Shown in pieces: positions 16,013-25,200 of a stretch of 64,000 nt of DNA. Every line of letters starts with the position of its first letter. The first letter of the stretch is position 1. The notes under the pieces were generated by a model. That model saw only the letters and a list, made by a program, of their open reading frames with translations. It made no database searches and was not told where the DNA came from. Made by a program: the position numbers and the translations under genes. This stretch comes from Segatella copri (GTDB taxonomy: Bacteria > Bacteroidota > Bacteroidia > Bacteroidales > Bacteroidaceae): NCBI RefSeq assembly GCF_015074785.1, contig NZ_CP042464.1, positions 620,001 to 684,000 of the forward strand. The letters run 5' to 3'.

Positions 16013-17494
16013 TTAATAACTTCTTGCGATGATGACACGGGCTACGGCTGGCTTGCCGCTTACCATATCTACACCTGGAGTCTGCTCGTAAGCGAAAGGC
16101 ACGCAACGGATGGTAGCCTGAGTCTCTTCCTTAATCTTAGCCTCGGTCTCGGCTGTACCGTCCCAATGGCAGAGGAAGAAACCACCGTCCTTCACACGCT
16201 CCTTGAACTCCTCGTAGTTGTCGCACTCGTAAACGTGAGCATCACGGTAAGCACGAGCCTTCTCGAAGATATTCTTCTGGATGTCTTCCAACATATTCTT
16301 TACGCGCTCAACGATACCGTCGAAGCTTACGTTCTCCTTCTCCAAGGTATCACGACGCATAATCTCGATGGTGTTGTTCTCCAAGTCACGGCCACCCATA
16401 GCCAGACGTACAGGAACACCCTTCAACTCATAGTCAGCGAACTTGAAGCCAGGACGCTTGGCAGGGTTGTCATCATACTTCACGGTGATGCCCAACTCGC
16501 GGAGCTGGTCGATGACAGGCTGCAACTTAGCAGTAATCTGCGCCAACTGCTCGTCGCCCTTGTTGATAGGAACGATAACCACCTGGATAGGAGCCAGCTT
16601 TGGAGGCAATACTAGACCATTGTCATCGCTGTGAACCATGATGAGGGCACCCATCAGTCGGGTAGAAACACCCCATGAAGTAGCCCATACGTACTCAGGC
16701 TTGTTCTCCTTGTTCAAGTAGGTAACATCGAAGCTCTTTGCGAAGTTCTGACCCAGGAAGTGAGAAGTACCGCTCTGCAGCGCCTTGCCATCCTGCATCA
16801 TTGCCTCGATGGTATAGGTGTTGAGAGCACCTGCGAAACGCTCAGTCTCACTCTTCACACCCTGCAATACAGGAACGCCCATGTAGTTCTCTGCAAACTC
16901 TGCGTAAACCTTGAGCATCTCCTGAGCCTTTGCCTCAGCCTCTTCCTTGGTGGCATGAGCGGTATGACCCTCCTGCCAGAGGAACTCAGAAGTACGGAGG
17001 AACGGACGGGTACGCATCTCCCAACGCATTACGTTACACCACTGGTTGCAGAGGATAGGGAGATCACGCCATGAATGGATCCAGTTCTTATAGGTGTTCC
17101 AGATGATGGTCTCAGAAGTAGGACGGATGATGAGCTCCTCATCGAGCTTTGCGTTAGGATCAACCTCAACCTCTTTGCCATCCTCTGTAGAACGGAGGCG
17201 GTAGTGGGTAACTACGGCACACTCCTTGGCGAAACCTGCCACGTGCTCAGCCTCACGAGAGAAGAAACTCTTCGGGATGAGGAGAGGGAAGTATGCGTTC
17301 TGTACACCTGTCTGCTTAAACATCTTGTCGAGCTGCTGCTGCATCTTCTCCCAGATAGCGTAACCGTATGGTTTGATAATCATACAACCACGAACTGGTG
17401 ACAACTCAGCGAGATCAGCCTTTACTACCAAATCATTGTACCACTGACTGTAGTTGTCAGCGCGCTTGGTTAAATTCTTGAGTTCTTTAGCCAT
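16013..17494 (-). CDS. proS: Prolyl-tRNA synthetase, archaeal/eukaryal-like form
   Basis: 493 aa. Class II catalytic core with motif 2 region [22 protein letters not shown] and motif 3 [23 protein letters not shown] region, followed by an anticodon-binding domain and a C-terminal zinc-like domain ([27 protein letters not shown]). The short form without the bacterial editing insertion is the type found in Bacteroidota. It charges tRNA-Pro in the cytoplasm. Start [19 protein letters not shown] is standard for the family. No T-box or leader peptide with Pro codons was seen in the 286-bp upstream gap. Confidence 0.95.
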   Translation of the reverse strand: MAKELKNLTKRADNYSQWYNDLVVKADLAELSPVRGCMIIKPYGYAIWEKMQQQLDKMFKQTGVQNAYFPLLIPKSFFSREAEHVAGFAKECAVVTHYRLRSTEDGKEVEVDPNAKLDEELIIRPTSETIIWNTYKNWIHSWRDLPILCNQWCNVMRWEMRTRPFLRTSEFLWQEGHTAHATKEEAEAKAQEMLKVYAEFAENYMGVPVLQGVKSETERFAGALNTYTIEAMMQDGKALQSGTSHFLGQNFAKSFDVTYLNKENKPEYVWATSWGVSTRLMGALIMVHSDDNGLVLPPKLAPIQVVIVPINKGDEQLAQITAKLQPVIDQLRELGITVKYDDNPAKRPGFKFADYELKGVPVRLAMGGRDLENNTIEIMRRDTLEKENVSFDGIVERVKNMLEDIQKNIFEKARAYRDAHVYECDNYEEFKERVKDGGFFLCHWDGTAETEAKIKEETQATIRCVPFAYEQTPGVDMVSGKPAVARVIIARSY

Positions 17495-17688
17495 ATTGCT
17501 TTTTTCTATTTATTTTGTTTTTTATTTCTTCTGTTACTTATATATTAAGGTATAAGCATGAGCCTTCATCATCTGCTGACGGCAGTTCATCTGTCTGCAG
17601 GTGTCTGAAATCCTACTTTTAGGGATTTTCCACCCCCAAATAGGTGATTTCCTAGCTCTATTTCGACAAATACCCTTAAATTTGCATG

Positions 17689-17696
17689 CAAAAATA
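17689..17696 (-). promoter_or_regulatory. -7 element of proS
   Basis: TATTTTTG on the minus strand, about 195 bp before proS, predicting a long leader (17495-17680). The same spot holds TAAATTTG on the plus strand at 17677-17684, so initiation could be bidirectional. Confidence 0.45.
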
Positions 17697-17739
17697 CAAA
17701 AAAATATTAGAAAACTCTCCATTATGGAGAAAAAAGAGT

Positions 17740-17747
17740 TATCTTTG
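17740..17747 (+). promoter_or_regulatory. -7 element of the OmpA-like lipoprotein gene
   Basis: TATCTTTG at 17740-17747, 33 bp before the ATG at 17781. It rules out the longer upstream reading frame starting at 17601. Confidence 0.6.
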
Positions 17748-17780
17748 CAATTAAATAACATAAATATAGGAGATTTTAAA

Positions 17781-18470
17781 ATGAAAAAGACTAATTTTGC
17801 AGTTGCAGGCCTCTCTTTGTGCTTGCTTTTCTCAAGTTGTGGAACCAATCAGAAGACAGGTACAGCTGTAGGTGCCGGTTCTGGTGCAGCTCTGGGTGCT
17901 ATCGTTGGTGGATTGCTCAACAATAGCCATCGTGGTACAGGTGCACTTGTTGGTGCTGCTATCGGTGCAGCTGTTGGTGGCGGTGCTGGTAACCTCATCG
18001 GAAAGCACATGGATAAGGTGAAGGCTGAGGCTGAACGGGTGAAGAATGCACAGGTTGAGACTGTAACAGATGCCAATGGCTTGTCTGCCGTTAAGGTAAC
18101 ATTTGCTTCTGGTATCCTCTTCCCAACTAACGGTTCTACTCTCAGCAGCAGCGCAAAGACTGATTTGGCTCAGTTTGCCGGTGTATTGAAGAACAATACC
18201 GACTGCGAGGTTTCTATTCAGGGTTATACCGATGCTACAGGTAATGACGGTATCAACTTGCCATTGAGCCAGAAGCGTGCTGAGGCAGTTTACAACTATC
18301 TTGCTTCTTGCGGTGTTACCAGCCGTCAGGTAAAGAATGTTCAGGGTTTTGGTTCTGCTAACCCTGTAGTGAATACTACTGCTGCTTGTGCCCAGAACCG
18401 TCGTGTAGAGGTTTACATGTATGCTAGCCAGGCTATGGTTAACGCAGCCAACAACGGTACATTGAAGTAA
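17781..18470 (+). CDS. OmpA-family lipoprotein with glycine zipper
   Basis: 229 aa. Signal peptide and lipobox LLFSSC; residues 30-80 are Gly/Ala-rich (GAGSGAALGAIVGGLL, GAAIGAAVGGGAGNLIG), a glycine-zipper segment. The C-terminal 110 residues are an OmpA/Pal peptidoglycan-binding domain with FPTNGSTLS, SIQGYTDATGND and NRRVEVYM. It resembles YiaD/YfiB-type proteins, anchoring the outer membrane to peptidoglycan. The mtgA gene follows after 36 bp, so both may share one transcript serving the cell wall. Confidence 0.9.
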   Translation: MKKTNFAVAGLSLCLLFSSCGTNQKTGTAVGAGSGAALGAIVGGLLNNSHRGTGALVGAAIGAAVGGGAGNLIGKHMDKVKAEAERVKNAQVETVTDANGLSAVKVTFASGILFPTNGSTLSSSAKTDLAQFAGVLKNNTDCEVSIQGYTDATGNDGINLPLSQKRAEAVYNYLASCGVTSRQVKNVQGFGSANPVVNTTAACAQNRRVEVYMYASQAMVNAANNGTLK

Positions 18471-18506
18471 TAACTTTCATGCTCCCGGAAGGGAAAAAAT
18501 AAATAG

Positions 18507-19241
18507 ATGATTTTGAATAAAATCAAGAATATAGTAAAATGGGTGGTGGTGCTGTTTTTCAGTACCACCATTCTTGCTGTAGTGGCATATAGATTCATTC
18601 CTGTGTATGTCACTCCTCTGATGTTTATCCGATGCTTTCAGCAAGTAGCTGATGGCGAGAGTATTACCCTGCATCATCATTGGGTTTCGATGGATAAGAT
18701 TTCGCCTCACATGCCTGTGGCGGTGATGGCGAGCGAAGATGCGAGATTTCTGAAACATCACGGTTTCGACTTCAATGCCATCGAGAGTGCGGCGAAGAAT
18801 AATGCACGTGGTGGAAAGGTGCATGGAGCCAGTACCATCAGTCAGCAGACCGCTAAGAATGTCTTCCTGTGGCCTGGCCGTTCATGGACCCGCAAGGGAT
18901 TTGAGGTCTACTTTACCTTCCTCATCGAAATGATGTGGAGCAAGCAGCGCATCATGGAGGTTTATCTCAACAGCATTGAGATGGGACCGGGTATCTATGG
19001 TGTGGATGCGGTTGCAGAATATCATTTCGACAAGAAAGCGAAAGATCTGTTTCGTGGCGAGTGTGCGCTGATAGCAGCTACACTTCCTAATCCGCGCAAA
19101 TTCAGTTCGCTGCATCCTAGCGCTTATATGAAGAAGCGCCAGCGACAGATAGAACATCAGATGAGATTTATCCCAACCTTCCCTCGTGAGGGCGAAGATT
19201 TCGACCCGGGCACGGCTGTGGGAGGATATAGGGGAAAGTAA
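18507..19241 (+). CDS. mtgA: Monofunctional peptidoglycan glycosyltransferase
   Basis: 244 aa, GT51 family. One N-terminal membrane anchor ([20 protein letters not shown]), then catalytic motifs [14 protein letters not shown] with the presumed general-base Glu, [31 protein letters not shown] and a [12 protein letters not shown] end. It lacks a transpeptidase domain, as expected for MtgA. It polymerises lipid II into glycan strands on the outer face of the inner membrane. Confidence 0.93.
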   Translation: MILNKIKNIVKWVVVLFFSTTILAVVAYRFIPVYVTPLMFIRCFQQVADGESITLHHHWVSMDKISPHMPVAVMASEDARFLKHHGFDFNAIESAAKNNARGGKVHGASTISQQTAKNVFLWPGRSWTRKGFEVYFTFLIEMMWSKQRIMEVYLNSIEMGPGIYGVDAVAEYHFDKKAKDLFRGECALIAATLPNPRKFSSLHPSAYMKKRQRQIEHQMRFIPTFPREGEDFDPGTAVGGYRGK

Positions 19242-19316
19242 TATTTAGTTGATAGTTTATAGTTTATAGTTGATAGGGGTGACCTTAAAATAGTTTTTTG
19301 CCTCAAATATTGATTC

Positions 19317-21887
19317 ATGGATTTACTGAAAGACTTGAACGAAGCGCAGCGTGCTGCGGTAGAATATATTGACGGACCTTCGCTGGTGATAGCCGGTGCA
19401 GGTTCGGGTAAAACGCGTGTGCTAACATATAAAATAGCTTATCTCCTGAGCCAGGGCATGAAACCCTGGAGCATCATGGCGCTCACCTTTACCAATAAGG
19501 CGGCAAGAGAGATGAAGGAACGTATCGGAAAACTGGTGGGAAATGATCTCGCCCAGCATCTCTATATGGGTACCTTCCACAGCATCTTCTCCCGAATCCT
19601 GAGAGCGGAGGCCGAGCATATCGGCTTCAACAACAACTTTACCATTTATGACGAAAGTGACTCGCGCTCGCTGATCAAGGCGATAGTGAAGGAGATGGGG
19701 CTGGATGATAAGAAGTATAAGCCTGCTGCCGTTCATGCCAAGATTTCGATGGCGAAGAACAACCTGATGAGTGCTGCGGCTTATGAGAGCGATGCGGCTA
19801 TCTTCGAGCAGAACAAGCGTGCGCAGATGCCTGAGGTTGGTAAGATTTTCGTGGCTTACGTGCAGCGTTGCAAGCAGGCCAATGCGATGGATTTCGATGA
19901 TTTGCTGACGCTTACCTATCAGCTCTTCAGGGAGTATGAGGATATTCGCCACAAATATGCCGTCCGCTTCGATTATGTCCTGGTGGATGAGTATCAGGAT
20001 ACCAATCACGTTCAGATGTCTATCGTCATGCAACTCTGTCAGGAGAAGCAGCGTGTTTGTGCCGTGGGTGATGACTCGCAGAGTATCTATAGTTTCCGCG
20101 GTGCCAATATCGATAATATTCTCAACTATCAGCGCCAGTTTCAGGGAACGCGTCTCTTCAAACTGGAGCAGAACTACCGCTCTACCCAGACCATCGTTGA
20201 GGCGGCTAACAGTCTGATCAAGCATAACCGCAACCAGATTCCTAAGGATGTGTTCAGCGAGAATGCGAAGGGTGAGAAGATTCAGTATAAGCCTGCTTAC
20301 AGCGACAAGGAAGAGGCGGCGATTGTGGCGAAGGACGTGAAGCGTATCCGGCGCGAGGATGGCTGCCAGTATAGTGATTTTGCCATTCTCTATCGTACCA
20401 ATGCCCAGAGTCGCAGCTTCGAGGAGGAGTTCAGAAAGCAGGGTATTCCTTATCGCATTTATGGCGGACTGAGTTTCTACCAGCGCAAGGAAATTAAGGA
20501 TATTATTGCTTATTTCCGTCTGGTGGCGAATCCGGATGATGAAGAGGCTATCAAGCGTATCATCAACTATCCGGCACGAGGAATAGGGGCTACTACGGTG
20601 CTGAAGATTGCTGACTGTGCCCATCAGAACCAGATGAGTTTCTGGGAGGTAATCGGTGCCCCTGAGCGATATGGACTGGCGGTTAACAAGGGTGCGATGA
20701 ACAAGCTGGAAACCTTCAGATTGCTGATTTCTTCGTTTATCGAACGGGCTCAAACTACGGATGTCTATGAATTGGGTGATGCCATTATCAAGGAGAGTGG
20801 TATCAGTCAGGATATCATGTCGGGCAAGGATGCCGATGATCTGGCACGTCAGGAGAACCTGGAGGAATTCTTGAGCGGTATGTCGGCTTTTGTGGAGGAA
20901 CGCCGTGAAGAGGGTAGGTTTGATGAACTCTTCCTGCAGGATTATCTGCAGGATGTGGCGCTGCTTACCGATGCAGACAGCGATGGTGATAAGGATGAAC
21001 CTCGTGTTTCTCTGATGACGGTTCATGCTGCCAAGGGTCTGGAGTTTCCTACGGTTTTCGTGGTTGGTTTGGAAGAGAATATCTTCCCGAGTCCGCTTTC
21101 TGCAGCTTCGCTCAGAGAACTGGAGGAGGAACGGAGATTGCTTTACGTAGCCATTACGCGAGCTGAGAAACATTGTATCCTGACGAACGCCAAGAACCGC
21201 TGGCGATATGGCAAGATGGAGTTTGATAATCCGAGTCGGTTTATCGATGAGATTGACGGCAAGTTGATTGATTGCCAGGATGAGGCTGGTGGAAGCTTGT
21301 TTGGCTCTATGTCTGAATCAAGGCTTGGTTCAAGGTCTGGTTCGATGTTTGGTTCTAGAGCTGATTCGATGTCTGACCAGCCGGAGTGGGCGAGAGCGCA
21401 ACGTTCTCGCAGACCGTGGGAGGATGCTGAGCAGCCTAGATACAGTAGCAGGTATCAGAATTCCAAACCGGTAGCATCTCAGTTTGTGGCAGATCCTAAG
21501 CCTTCACTCTTTGATGATGAACCGGAGACTTCACATACTTCCGGACGCTCGTCTGTTTCCGGACGCTCATCTCTCTCTGAAGGTAATTTCAAGTCTGTTA
21601 GAGCGCTGAATGCAGCTAAACGTTACATGGAGACGCATTCTTCTCATCCTGCTTCTTGCGGTACTGGATCTGCTGCATCATCAGTTTCTTCTTCTGCAGC
21701 TTCATCTGCTGGCAGTTCTTCTTGCGGTTTGCAGGAGGGAATGAAGATTGAGCATCAGCGTTTTGGACGGGGAACGGTATTGAAGATTGAGGGAACTGGT
21801 GAGAATACGAAGGCTACAGTAGAGTTCGTTCATTCTGGTACCAAACAGCTTTTGCTGAAATATGCCAAGTTTACGGTAGTAGATTAA
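19317..21887 (+). CDS. UvrD/PcrA-type superfamily 1 DNA helicase
   Basis: 856 aa. Walker A AGAGSGKTR at 26-34, VDEYQDTN (motif II), GDDSQSIYSFRGA, QNYRST, LMTVHAAKGLEFP and YVAITRAEKH follow in the order of UvrD/PcrA. Residues about 650-790 are a low-complexity Ser/Gly/Arg-rich linker (SRLGSRSGSMFGSRADS), longer than in many relatives. The last 50 residues (QEGMKIEHQRFGRGTVLKIEG) form the usual PcrA tudor-like C-terminal domain. It acts in DNA repair and in removing stalled RNA polymerase. The 75-bp gap upstream carries short tagttgatag-type repeats. Confidence 0.92.
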   Translation: MDLLKDLNEAQRAAVEYIDGPSLVIAGAGSGKTRVLTYKIAYLLSQGMKPWSIMALTFTNKAAREMKERIGKLVGNDLAQHLYMGTFHSIFSRILRAEAEHIGFNNNFTIYDESDSRSLIKAIVKEMGLDDKKYKPAAVHAKISMAKNNLMSAAAYESDAAIFEQNKRAQMPEVGKIFVAYVQRCKQANAMDFDDLLTLTYQLFREYEDIRHKYAVRFDYVLVDEYQDTNHVQMSIVMQLCQEKQRVCAVGDDSQSIYSFRGANIDNILNYQRQFQGTRLFKLEQNYRSTQTIVEAANSLIKHNRNQIPKDVFSENAKGEKIQYKPAYSDKEEAAIVAKDVKRIRREDGCQYSDFAILYRTNAQSRSFEEEFRKQGIPYRIYGGLSFYQRKEIKDIIAYFRLVANPDDEEAIKRIINYPARGIGATTVLKIADCAHQNQMSFWEVIGAPERYGLAVNKGAMNKLETFRLLISSFIERAQTTDVYELGDAIIKESGISQDIMSGKDADDLARQENLEEFLSGMSAFVEERREEGRFDELFLQDYLQDVALLTDADSDGDKDEPRVSLMTVHAAKGLEFPTVFVVGLEENIFPSPLSAASLRELEEERRLLYVAITRAEKHCILTNAKNRWRYGKMEFDNPSRFIDEIDGKLIDCQDEAGGSLFGSMSESRLGSRSGSMFGSRADSMSDQPEWARAQRSRRPWEDAEQPRYSSRYQNSKPVASQFVADPKPSLFDDEPETSHTSGRSSVSGRSSLSEGNFKSVRALNAAKRYMETHSSHPASCGTGSAASSVSSSAASSAGSSSCGLQEGMKIEHQRFGRGTVLKIEGTGENTKATVEFVHSGTKQLLLKYAKFTVVD

Positions 21888-21989
21888 GTTCAGTAGTCTG
21901 ATGTTTATATTTATAGGTTTATCCTGTTTTGAAGTTCTCTCTTACAGGTAGAATCTTATAATATAGATAAAGAGTTATAAAAATAGATT

Positions 21990-22022
21990 GGGCAAGGCCA
22001 TCTCTGGTCTTGCCCTTTTTGT
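21990..22022 (+). terminator. Terminator of the helicase gene
   Basis: gggcaag (21990-21996) and cttgccc (22009-22015) with T5 after it, about 100 bp beyond the helicase stop. Confidence 0.85.
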
Positions 22023-22042
22023 TTCTATATACTATAAATTGA

Positions 22043-22082
22043 AAAAGCGTCCCCGCAGTAGCCTCACGGTCACTACGGGGAC
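22043..22082 (-). terminator. Terminator of the candidate sRNA
   Basis: A 15-bp imperfect stem (3 mismatches) between 22049-22063 and 22068-22082 with a 4-nt loop; on the minus strand five T follow after GC. Confidence 0.75.
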
Positions 22083-22191
22083 TTATATTACTAACATCTA
22101 ACTTTAGCATTTTTGTTTAAACTTAAAAACAAATACTTTAAGAGATTAAATTCTCCGTTATCTATAAACATAAACCAAGTATCTCATATAT

Positions 22192-22227
22192 TGCAAGTAA
22201 CTTGTATCCTGCAAATATCTTGTATTC
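22192..22227 (-). repeat. Two 18-bp direct repeats inside the sRNA candidate
   Basis: tgcaagtaacttgtatcc (22192-22209) and tgcaaatatcttgtattc (22210-22227) match at 14 of 18 positions, and a partial third unit (tgcaagttctt) starts near 22232. In RNA this gives repeated tacaag..a..ttgca segments that could pair with themselves or with targets. Confidence 0.6.
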
Positions 22228-22346
22228 TTAAATGCAAGTTCTTAGAAAAGTTAAACCCATAGACCAGTATCTCTACTAATATCTTGATTATTTTTATTTT
22301 ATTGCTTTTTGTCTATTTAATATTTAATACTTTTAAGTTCACAATG

Positions 22347-22378
22347 CAAAGATATAAAAAAAATGGGAAAACTCCAAA
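22347..22378 (-). promoter_or_regulatory. Promoter of the sRNA candidate
   Basis: Reverse complement of CAAAGATA (22347-22354) and CAAA (22375-22378), a full consensus TTTG-N20-TATCTTTG. Confidence 0.75.
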
Positions 22379-22458
22379 TTAATTTTGCTTTATTTTGTAT
22401 TAAATGGCTTTTATTGTACTTATGCGGCGGTTTTTAAGGATTAACCGGCAAAGTTAAA

Positions 22459-22505
22459 GAGGGTGTATCATAAACAATCAAATGCTTTATGATACACCCT
22501 CTTTC
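22459..22505 (-). terminator. Strong bidirectional-looking terminator after the 48-aa gene
   Basis: A perfect 16-bp stem, gagggtgtatcataaa (22459-22474) with its complement (22486-22501), followed by TTTCT on plus and TTTAACTTT on minus. It lies 25 bp past the stop of the small minus-strand gene. Confidence 0.75.
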
Positions 22506-22529
22506 TCAGGATTCTGAATATTGTCGTGT

Positions 22530-22676
22530 TTATAACGCTTCGTCTTCAGGACGTGGCATCTGTGTCTGGGGCTTCTGTTTCTTGCCTGACTTTATGAATA
22601 GTTTCTTCTTCTTGAGCCATGCAGCCTTGCGTATCTCGTATTCTTCGCGATGACGCTCCAAAAAATTATCTGCCAT
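22530..22676 (-). CDS. 48-aa conserved small basic protein
   Basis: Starts MADNFLERHREEYEIRKAAW and continues with a lysine-rich stretch (LKKKKLFIKSGKKQK) and the end MPRPEDEAL. Too short for many gene finders. I recall similar small MADNFLE-type proteins in Bacteroidales that are often annotated by accident as dehydrogenase, so it is probably real. It lies 35 bp after DUF4270 on the same strand and is closed by the strong hairpin at 22459-22501, so it is the last gene of that operon. Function unknown; the basic region suggests nucleic-acid contact. Confidence 0.7.
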   Translation of the reverse strand: MADNFLERHREEYEIRKAAWLKKKKLFIKSGKKQKPQTQMPRPEDEAL

Positions 22677-22711
22677 GTTTCGTTTCCTTTTTTACTTTGC
22701 GTTATGAATGC

Positions 22712-24184
22712 TTATTCTTCTTTAAACTTACTGTAAATCACCTTGATTCGGATCGGACCAGATGCCACCTTCTTACCAGTCTTCTTGTCTTTGGTATAAT
22801 CCTTGTCAGGATCATCCGTACCCACGATGAGTCGGGTAGAAGCGAGTGACATATCGTGATTAATCTTGGAGATGACGGTAGTATAGCCCTGTGTGGTTGT
22901 GATGACGTTTACAGGAACCAGTACTACTTTATTCCAGTTTTCCCCCTTGCCCTTGTTCTTATACATGGCAGAAACCAGGTTGGCGATGTTCTGGAATGTA
23001 TAAGCATTCTTGTAGGTGCCGGTACTGCTGTAGCTTGCCGTATAAGAAGTACGGTTGTCAGCCAACTTGCTCTTTTCGAAGAACGACTGCAAACTGTCTT
23101 TCTGCACCATCAGGATGGTGCTTGGTGTAGCAAAGTTGTATGGGTTGTCTTCGTCTGCATTGTTGAGTCGTGGGAAAGAGATGGTTGCTGTGTTGAGCGT
23201 ATCCTTCTCATGTCCCTTCATGATATCTTCGATAGGGAGGGTAACCTCGGTGAAGATACCTGCCGGCGACTTGAGGTAAGTCCATTTCTGCTGATTTGCC
23301 AACTGCTCCATGTTTTTATTCTCAATCTTGTTGAGCTGCAATACCTCTTCTGTTCCATCGAAACGGTTGTAGAGGCTATCTACTATGATACTATCTGTAA
23401 CGCCATCTTTTGCCTTGGTCGTATATTGGCGTCTGTATTGGAAGATGAGCTCTGTATTCCAGATCTTAGCCATGTTACCTGTACCACCTACATTCTTGAT
23501 ATAGAAGCCAGGACAAACATTGTGCAGGAACTTGTAGTTGGTCTTGAAGTACTCTGGATGCTTTGCGTATGTCTGCAGAATGTATGAGCCGTAGTTATTA
23601 TAAGTCTTACCATCTTTGGTATATGGCTTGTTCAAACTAATCTGGAAGTTCTTTACATCTGATGTGTTGCTCAAGTTGTAATTACTGCTCCAATGCTGAT
23701 TGCTTTCGCTTACCCAGCCGTTTTTGAATGCATCATAATCAGAGTAGTACTCTTGATCTTCTGCCATTGGCTTGGTCATCTCGTAGGCTGTGACCTTCAT
23801 TGGGGCGATAGTATCACCATAGTTGGCATTATATGAAATCAACAAGTAGCAACCATAAGCTTCAATAGAGTCGTTGTTGGCTTGCTTGATGGCAACTGTA
23901 TCTACATCGAAAGAAGGCAATACGCTCAACTGGGTCATGTAGTCGCCCTTTACATAGTTGCCGGTTTCCGGGTCTTTCATCTTTCCGATGAGTCCCGTGT
24001 TGTTGCGGCTCAATACGGCACCTGCTACTATAGACTTTGTGGTAACATTAAACGCTGAGTCGGAAATGTTAATGTTGTCTATCTTATTAGTGATGCTACC
24101 ACCGATTCCCTCGGTGGTATCATCACATGCAGCGAAAGTAAGCGCTGCTATTACTAATACTGTTAAGAGTCTTAAAATTTTCAT
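22712..24184 (-). CDS. DUF4270 lipoprotein
   Basis: 490 aa. Signal peptide with lipobox LTFAAC, then CDDTTEGIGGS, typical of DUF4270, a family of Bacteroidota surface lipoproteins of unknown function. The body is beta-rich with many Asn/Tyr/Asp. In this phylum the gene is usually next to the GT5 glycogen/starch synthase-like gene and panC, as here (35 bp after the GT5 gene). Likely exported to the outer membrane. Confidence 0.85.
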   Translation of the reverse strand: MKILRLLTVLVIAALTFAACDDTTEGIGGSITNKIDNINISDSAFNVTTKSIVAGAVLSRNNTGLIGKMKDPETGNYVKGDYMTQLSVLPSFDVDTVAIKQANNDSIEAYGCYLLISYNANYGDTIAPMKVTAYEMTKPMAEDQEYYSDYDAFKNGWVSESNQHWSSNYNLSNTSDVKNFQISLNKPYTKDGKTYNNYGSYILQTYAKHPEYFKTNYKFLHNVCPGFYIKNVGGTGNMAKIWNTELIFQYRRQYTTKAKDGVTDSIIVDSLYNRFDGTEEVLQLNKIENKNMEQLANQQKWTYLKSPAGIFTEVTLPIEDIMKGHEKDTLNTATISFPRLNNADEDNPYNFATPSTILMVQKDSLQSFFEKSKLADNRTSYTASYSSTGTYKNAYTFQNIANLVSAMYKNKGKGENWNKVVLVPVNVITTTQGYTTVISKINHDMSLASTRLIVGTDDPDKDYTKDKKTGKKVASGPIRIKVIYSKFKEE

Positions 24185-24219
24185 TATCCTTGTATGTATG
24201 TGTCTCTGTTGTCGGAATT

Positions 24220-25032
24220 TTATTCTGCGTCAGGACAAACCTTGTTGATGAAGTCTGCGTATGGCTCCTGGATATCTTCTCCCGGATAAGTCAGTACAGG
24301 CTTGTTCTTCTCCTTCGCATAATCAAAGAGAATCTGGGTAGCTTCTTCTTCACCTTCTACCACACCGTCGCTATAGTCGATGGCGAGTTTGCCGAGCTCA
24401 ATGAAGTCAAAGTCGTCCTGATAGCCGTCGAGCAGTTCAGACTTGGCATCGCGGAAGGCAACGCAACGTTTGAAGTTGGTACCCAGTTCACCCTTGAGTT
24501 CGTTGGTATAGAGAGCGGTAATTACCTTTGATTCTGCAAATGAAGGCTCTTCGCTGTAGGCTGTCTTTACATAGAATGGCACTACTGCGCTAGCCCAACC
24601 CTGGCAGACGATTACGTCAGGCTGCCAGCGGAGCTTCTTTACGGTTTCCAATACACCACGTGCGAAGAAGATAGCTCTTTCGCCGTTGTCGGCATATTCC
24701 TTTCCGTTTTCATCGGTGCCCATCTGACGGCTCTTGAAATAGTCGTCATTATCGATGAAATAAATCTGCTGTCGTGTTGTTGGTATAGATGCAACCTTGA
24801 TGATCAGCGGATGGTCTGTATCATCTATGATAAGGTTCATACCAGACAGGCGAATGACCTCGTGCAATTGTCCGCGACGCTCGTTGATGGTGCCCCACTT
24901 AGGCATGAAGGTGCGGATCTCAAAACCTGCTTCCTGCATCTTCTGAGGCAGTTCGCGTCCCATGATTGACATGTGAGACTCGGCTACGTATGGGTCGATC
25001 TCCTGATTGATAAATAATACTTTTTTTGCCAT
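24220..25032 (-). CDS. Glycosyltransferase family 5 N-terminal-type protein (glycogen/starch synthase-like)
   Basis: 270 aa, only the N-terminal Rossmann half of a GT5 synthase: KKVLFINQEIDPYVAESHMSIMGRELPQ replaces the KTGGL-type ADP-glucose binding signature. PDVIVCQGWASAVVPFYVKTAY is the HDW/H-like region, and the C-terminal GT-B catalytic domain is absent. The length is usual for this Bacteroidota family, so it is not a fresh truncation. Without the second domain it probably lacks synthase activity; role unknown. Divergent from panC. Confidence 0.85.
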   Translation of the reverse strand: MAKKVLFINQEIDPYVAESHMSIMGRELPQKMQEAGFEIRTFMPKWGTINERRGQLHEVIRLSGMNLIIDDTDHPLIIKVASIPTTRQQIYFIDNDDYFKSRQMGTDENGKEYADNGERAIFFARGVLETVKKLRWQPDVIVCQGWASAVVPFYVKTAYSEEPSFAESKVITALYTNELKGELGTNFKRCVAFRDAKSELLDGYQDDFDFIELGKLAIDYSDGVVEGEEEATQILFDYAKEKNKPVLTYPGEDIQEPYADFINKVCPDAE

Positions 25033-25064
25033 AAAATTTAAATTTTATTCTTACGAATTACGTG

Positions 25065-25072
25065 CAAAGGTA
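25065..25072 (-). promoter_or_regulatory. -7 element of the GT5-DUF4270 operon
   Basis: TACCTTTG on the minus strand, 33 bp before the ATG at 25032. No TTG at 20 bp spacing. Confidence 0.6.
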
Positions 25073-25200
25073 CAAAAAAAACTTCAAATAGGGGCATTTT
25101 TTCTCCGAAATTCATTATTTTCGGCAATAATTCGCATATTTTTAGGTTTTTTCTTTCTCATTTGAGAAAAAAGTTGTTATTTTGCACCCGAAAACAGATT

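Larger units (their letters stand above)
22041..22340 (-). ncRNA. Candidate small RNA of about 300 nt
   Basis: On the minus strand, a promoter (TTTG at 22375-22378, 20 bp, TATCTTTG at 22347-22354) predicts a transcript start near 22340. A strong hairpin, gtccccg.agt with its complement (22049-22082) followed by GCTTTTTC, would end it near 22041. No protein frame of substance lies between, and the region contains two near-identical 18-bp units. It is an independent unit between two coding genes. Class unknown; a 6S-like or regulatory sRNA are both possible. Confidence 0.55.

Noticed and set aside
17495..17780. T-box or leader-peptide attenuator upstream of proS
   Set aside because: No specifier-loop structure and no run of Pro codons; only a promoter pair is supported.
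19422..21173. 583-codon antisense frame opposite the helicase gene
   Set aside because: Sense strand carries all helicase motifs; the antisense frame is a by-product of codon bias.
24220..25032. Short GT5 gene as a broken glycogen synthase pseudogene
   Set aside because: The single-domain length and the neighbourhood with DUF4270 and panC are the usual state in this phylum.
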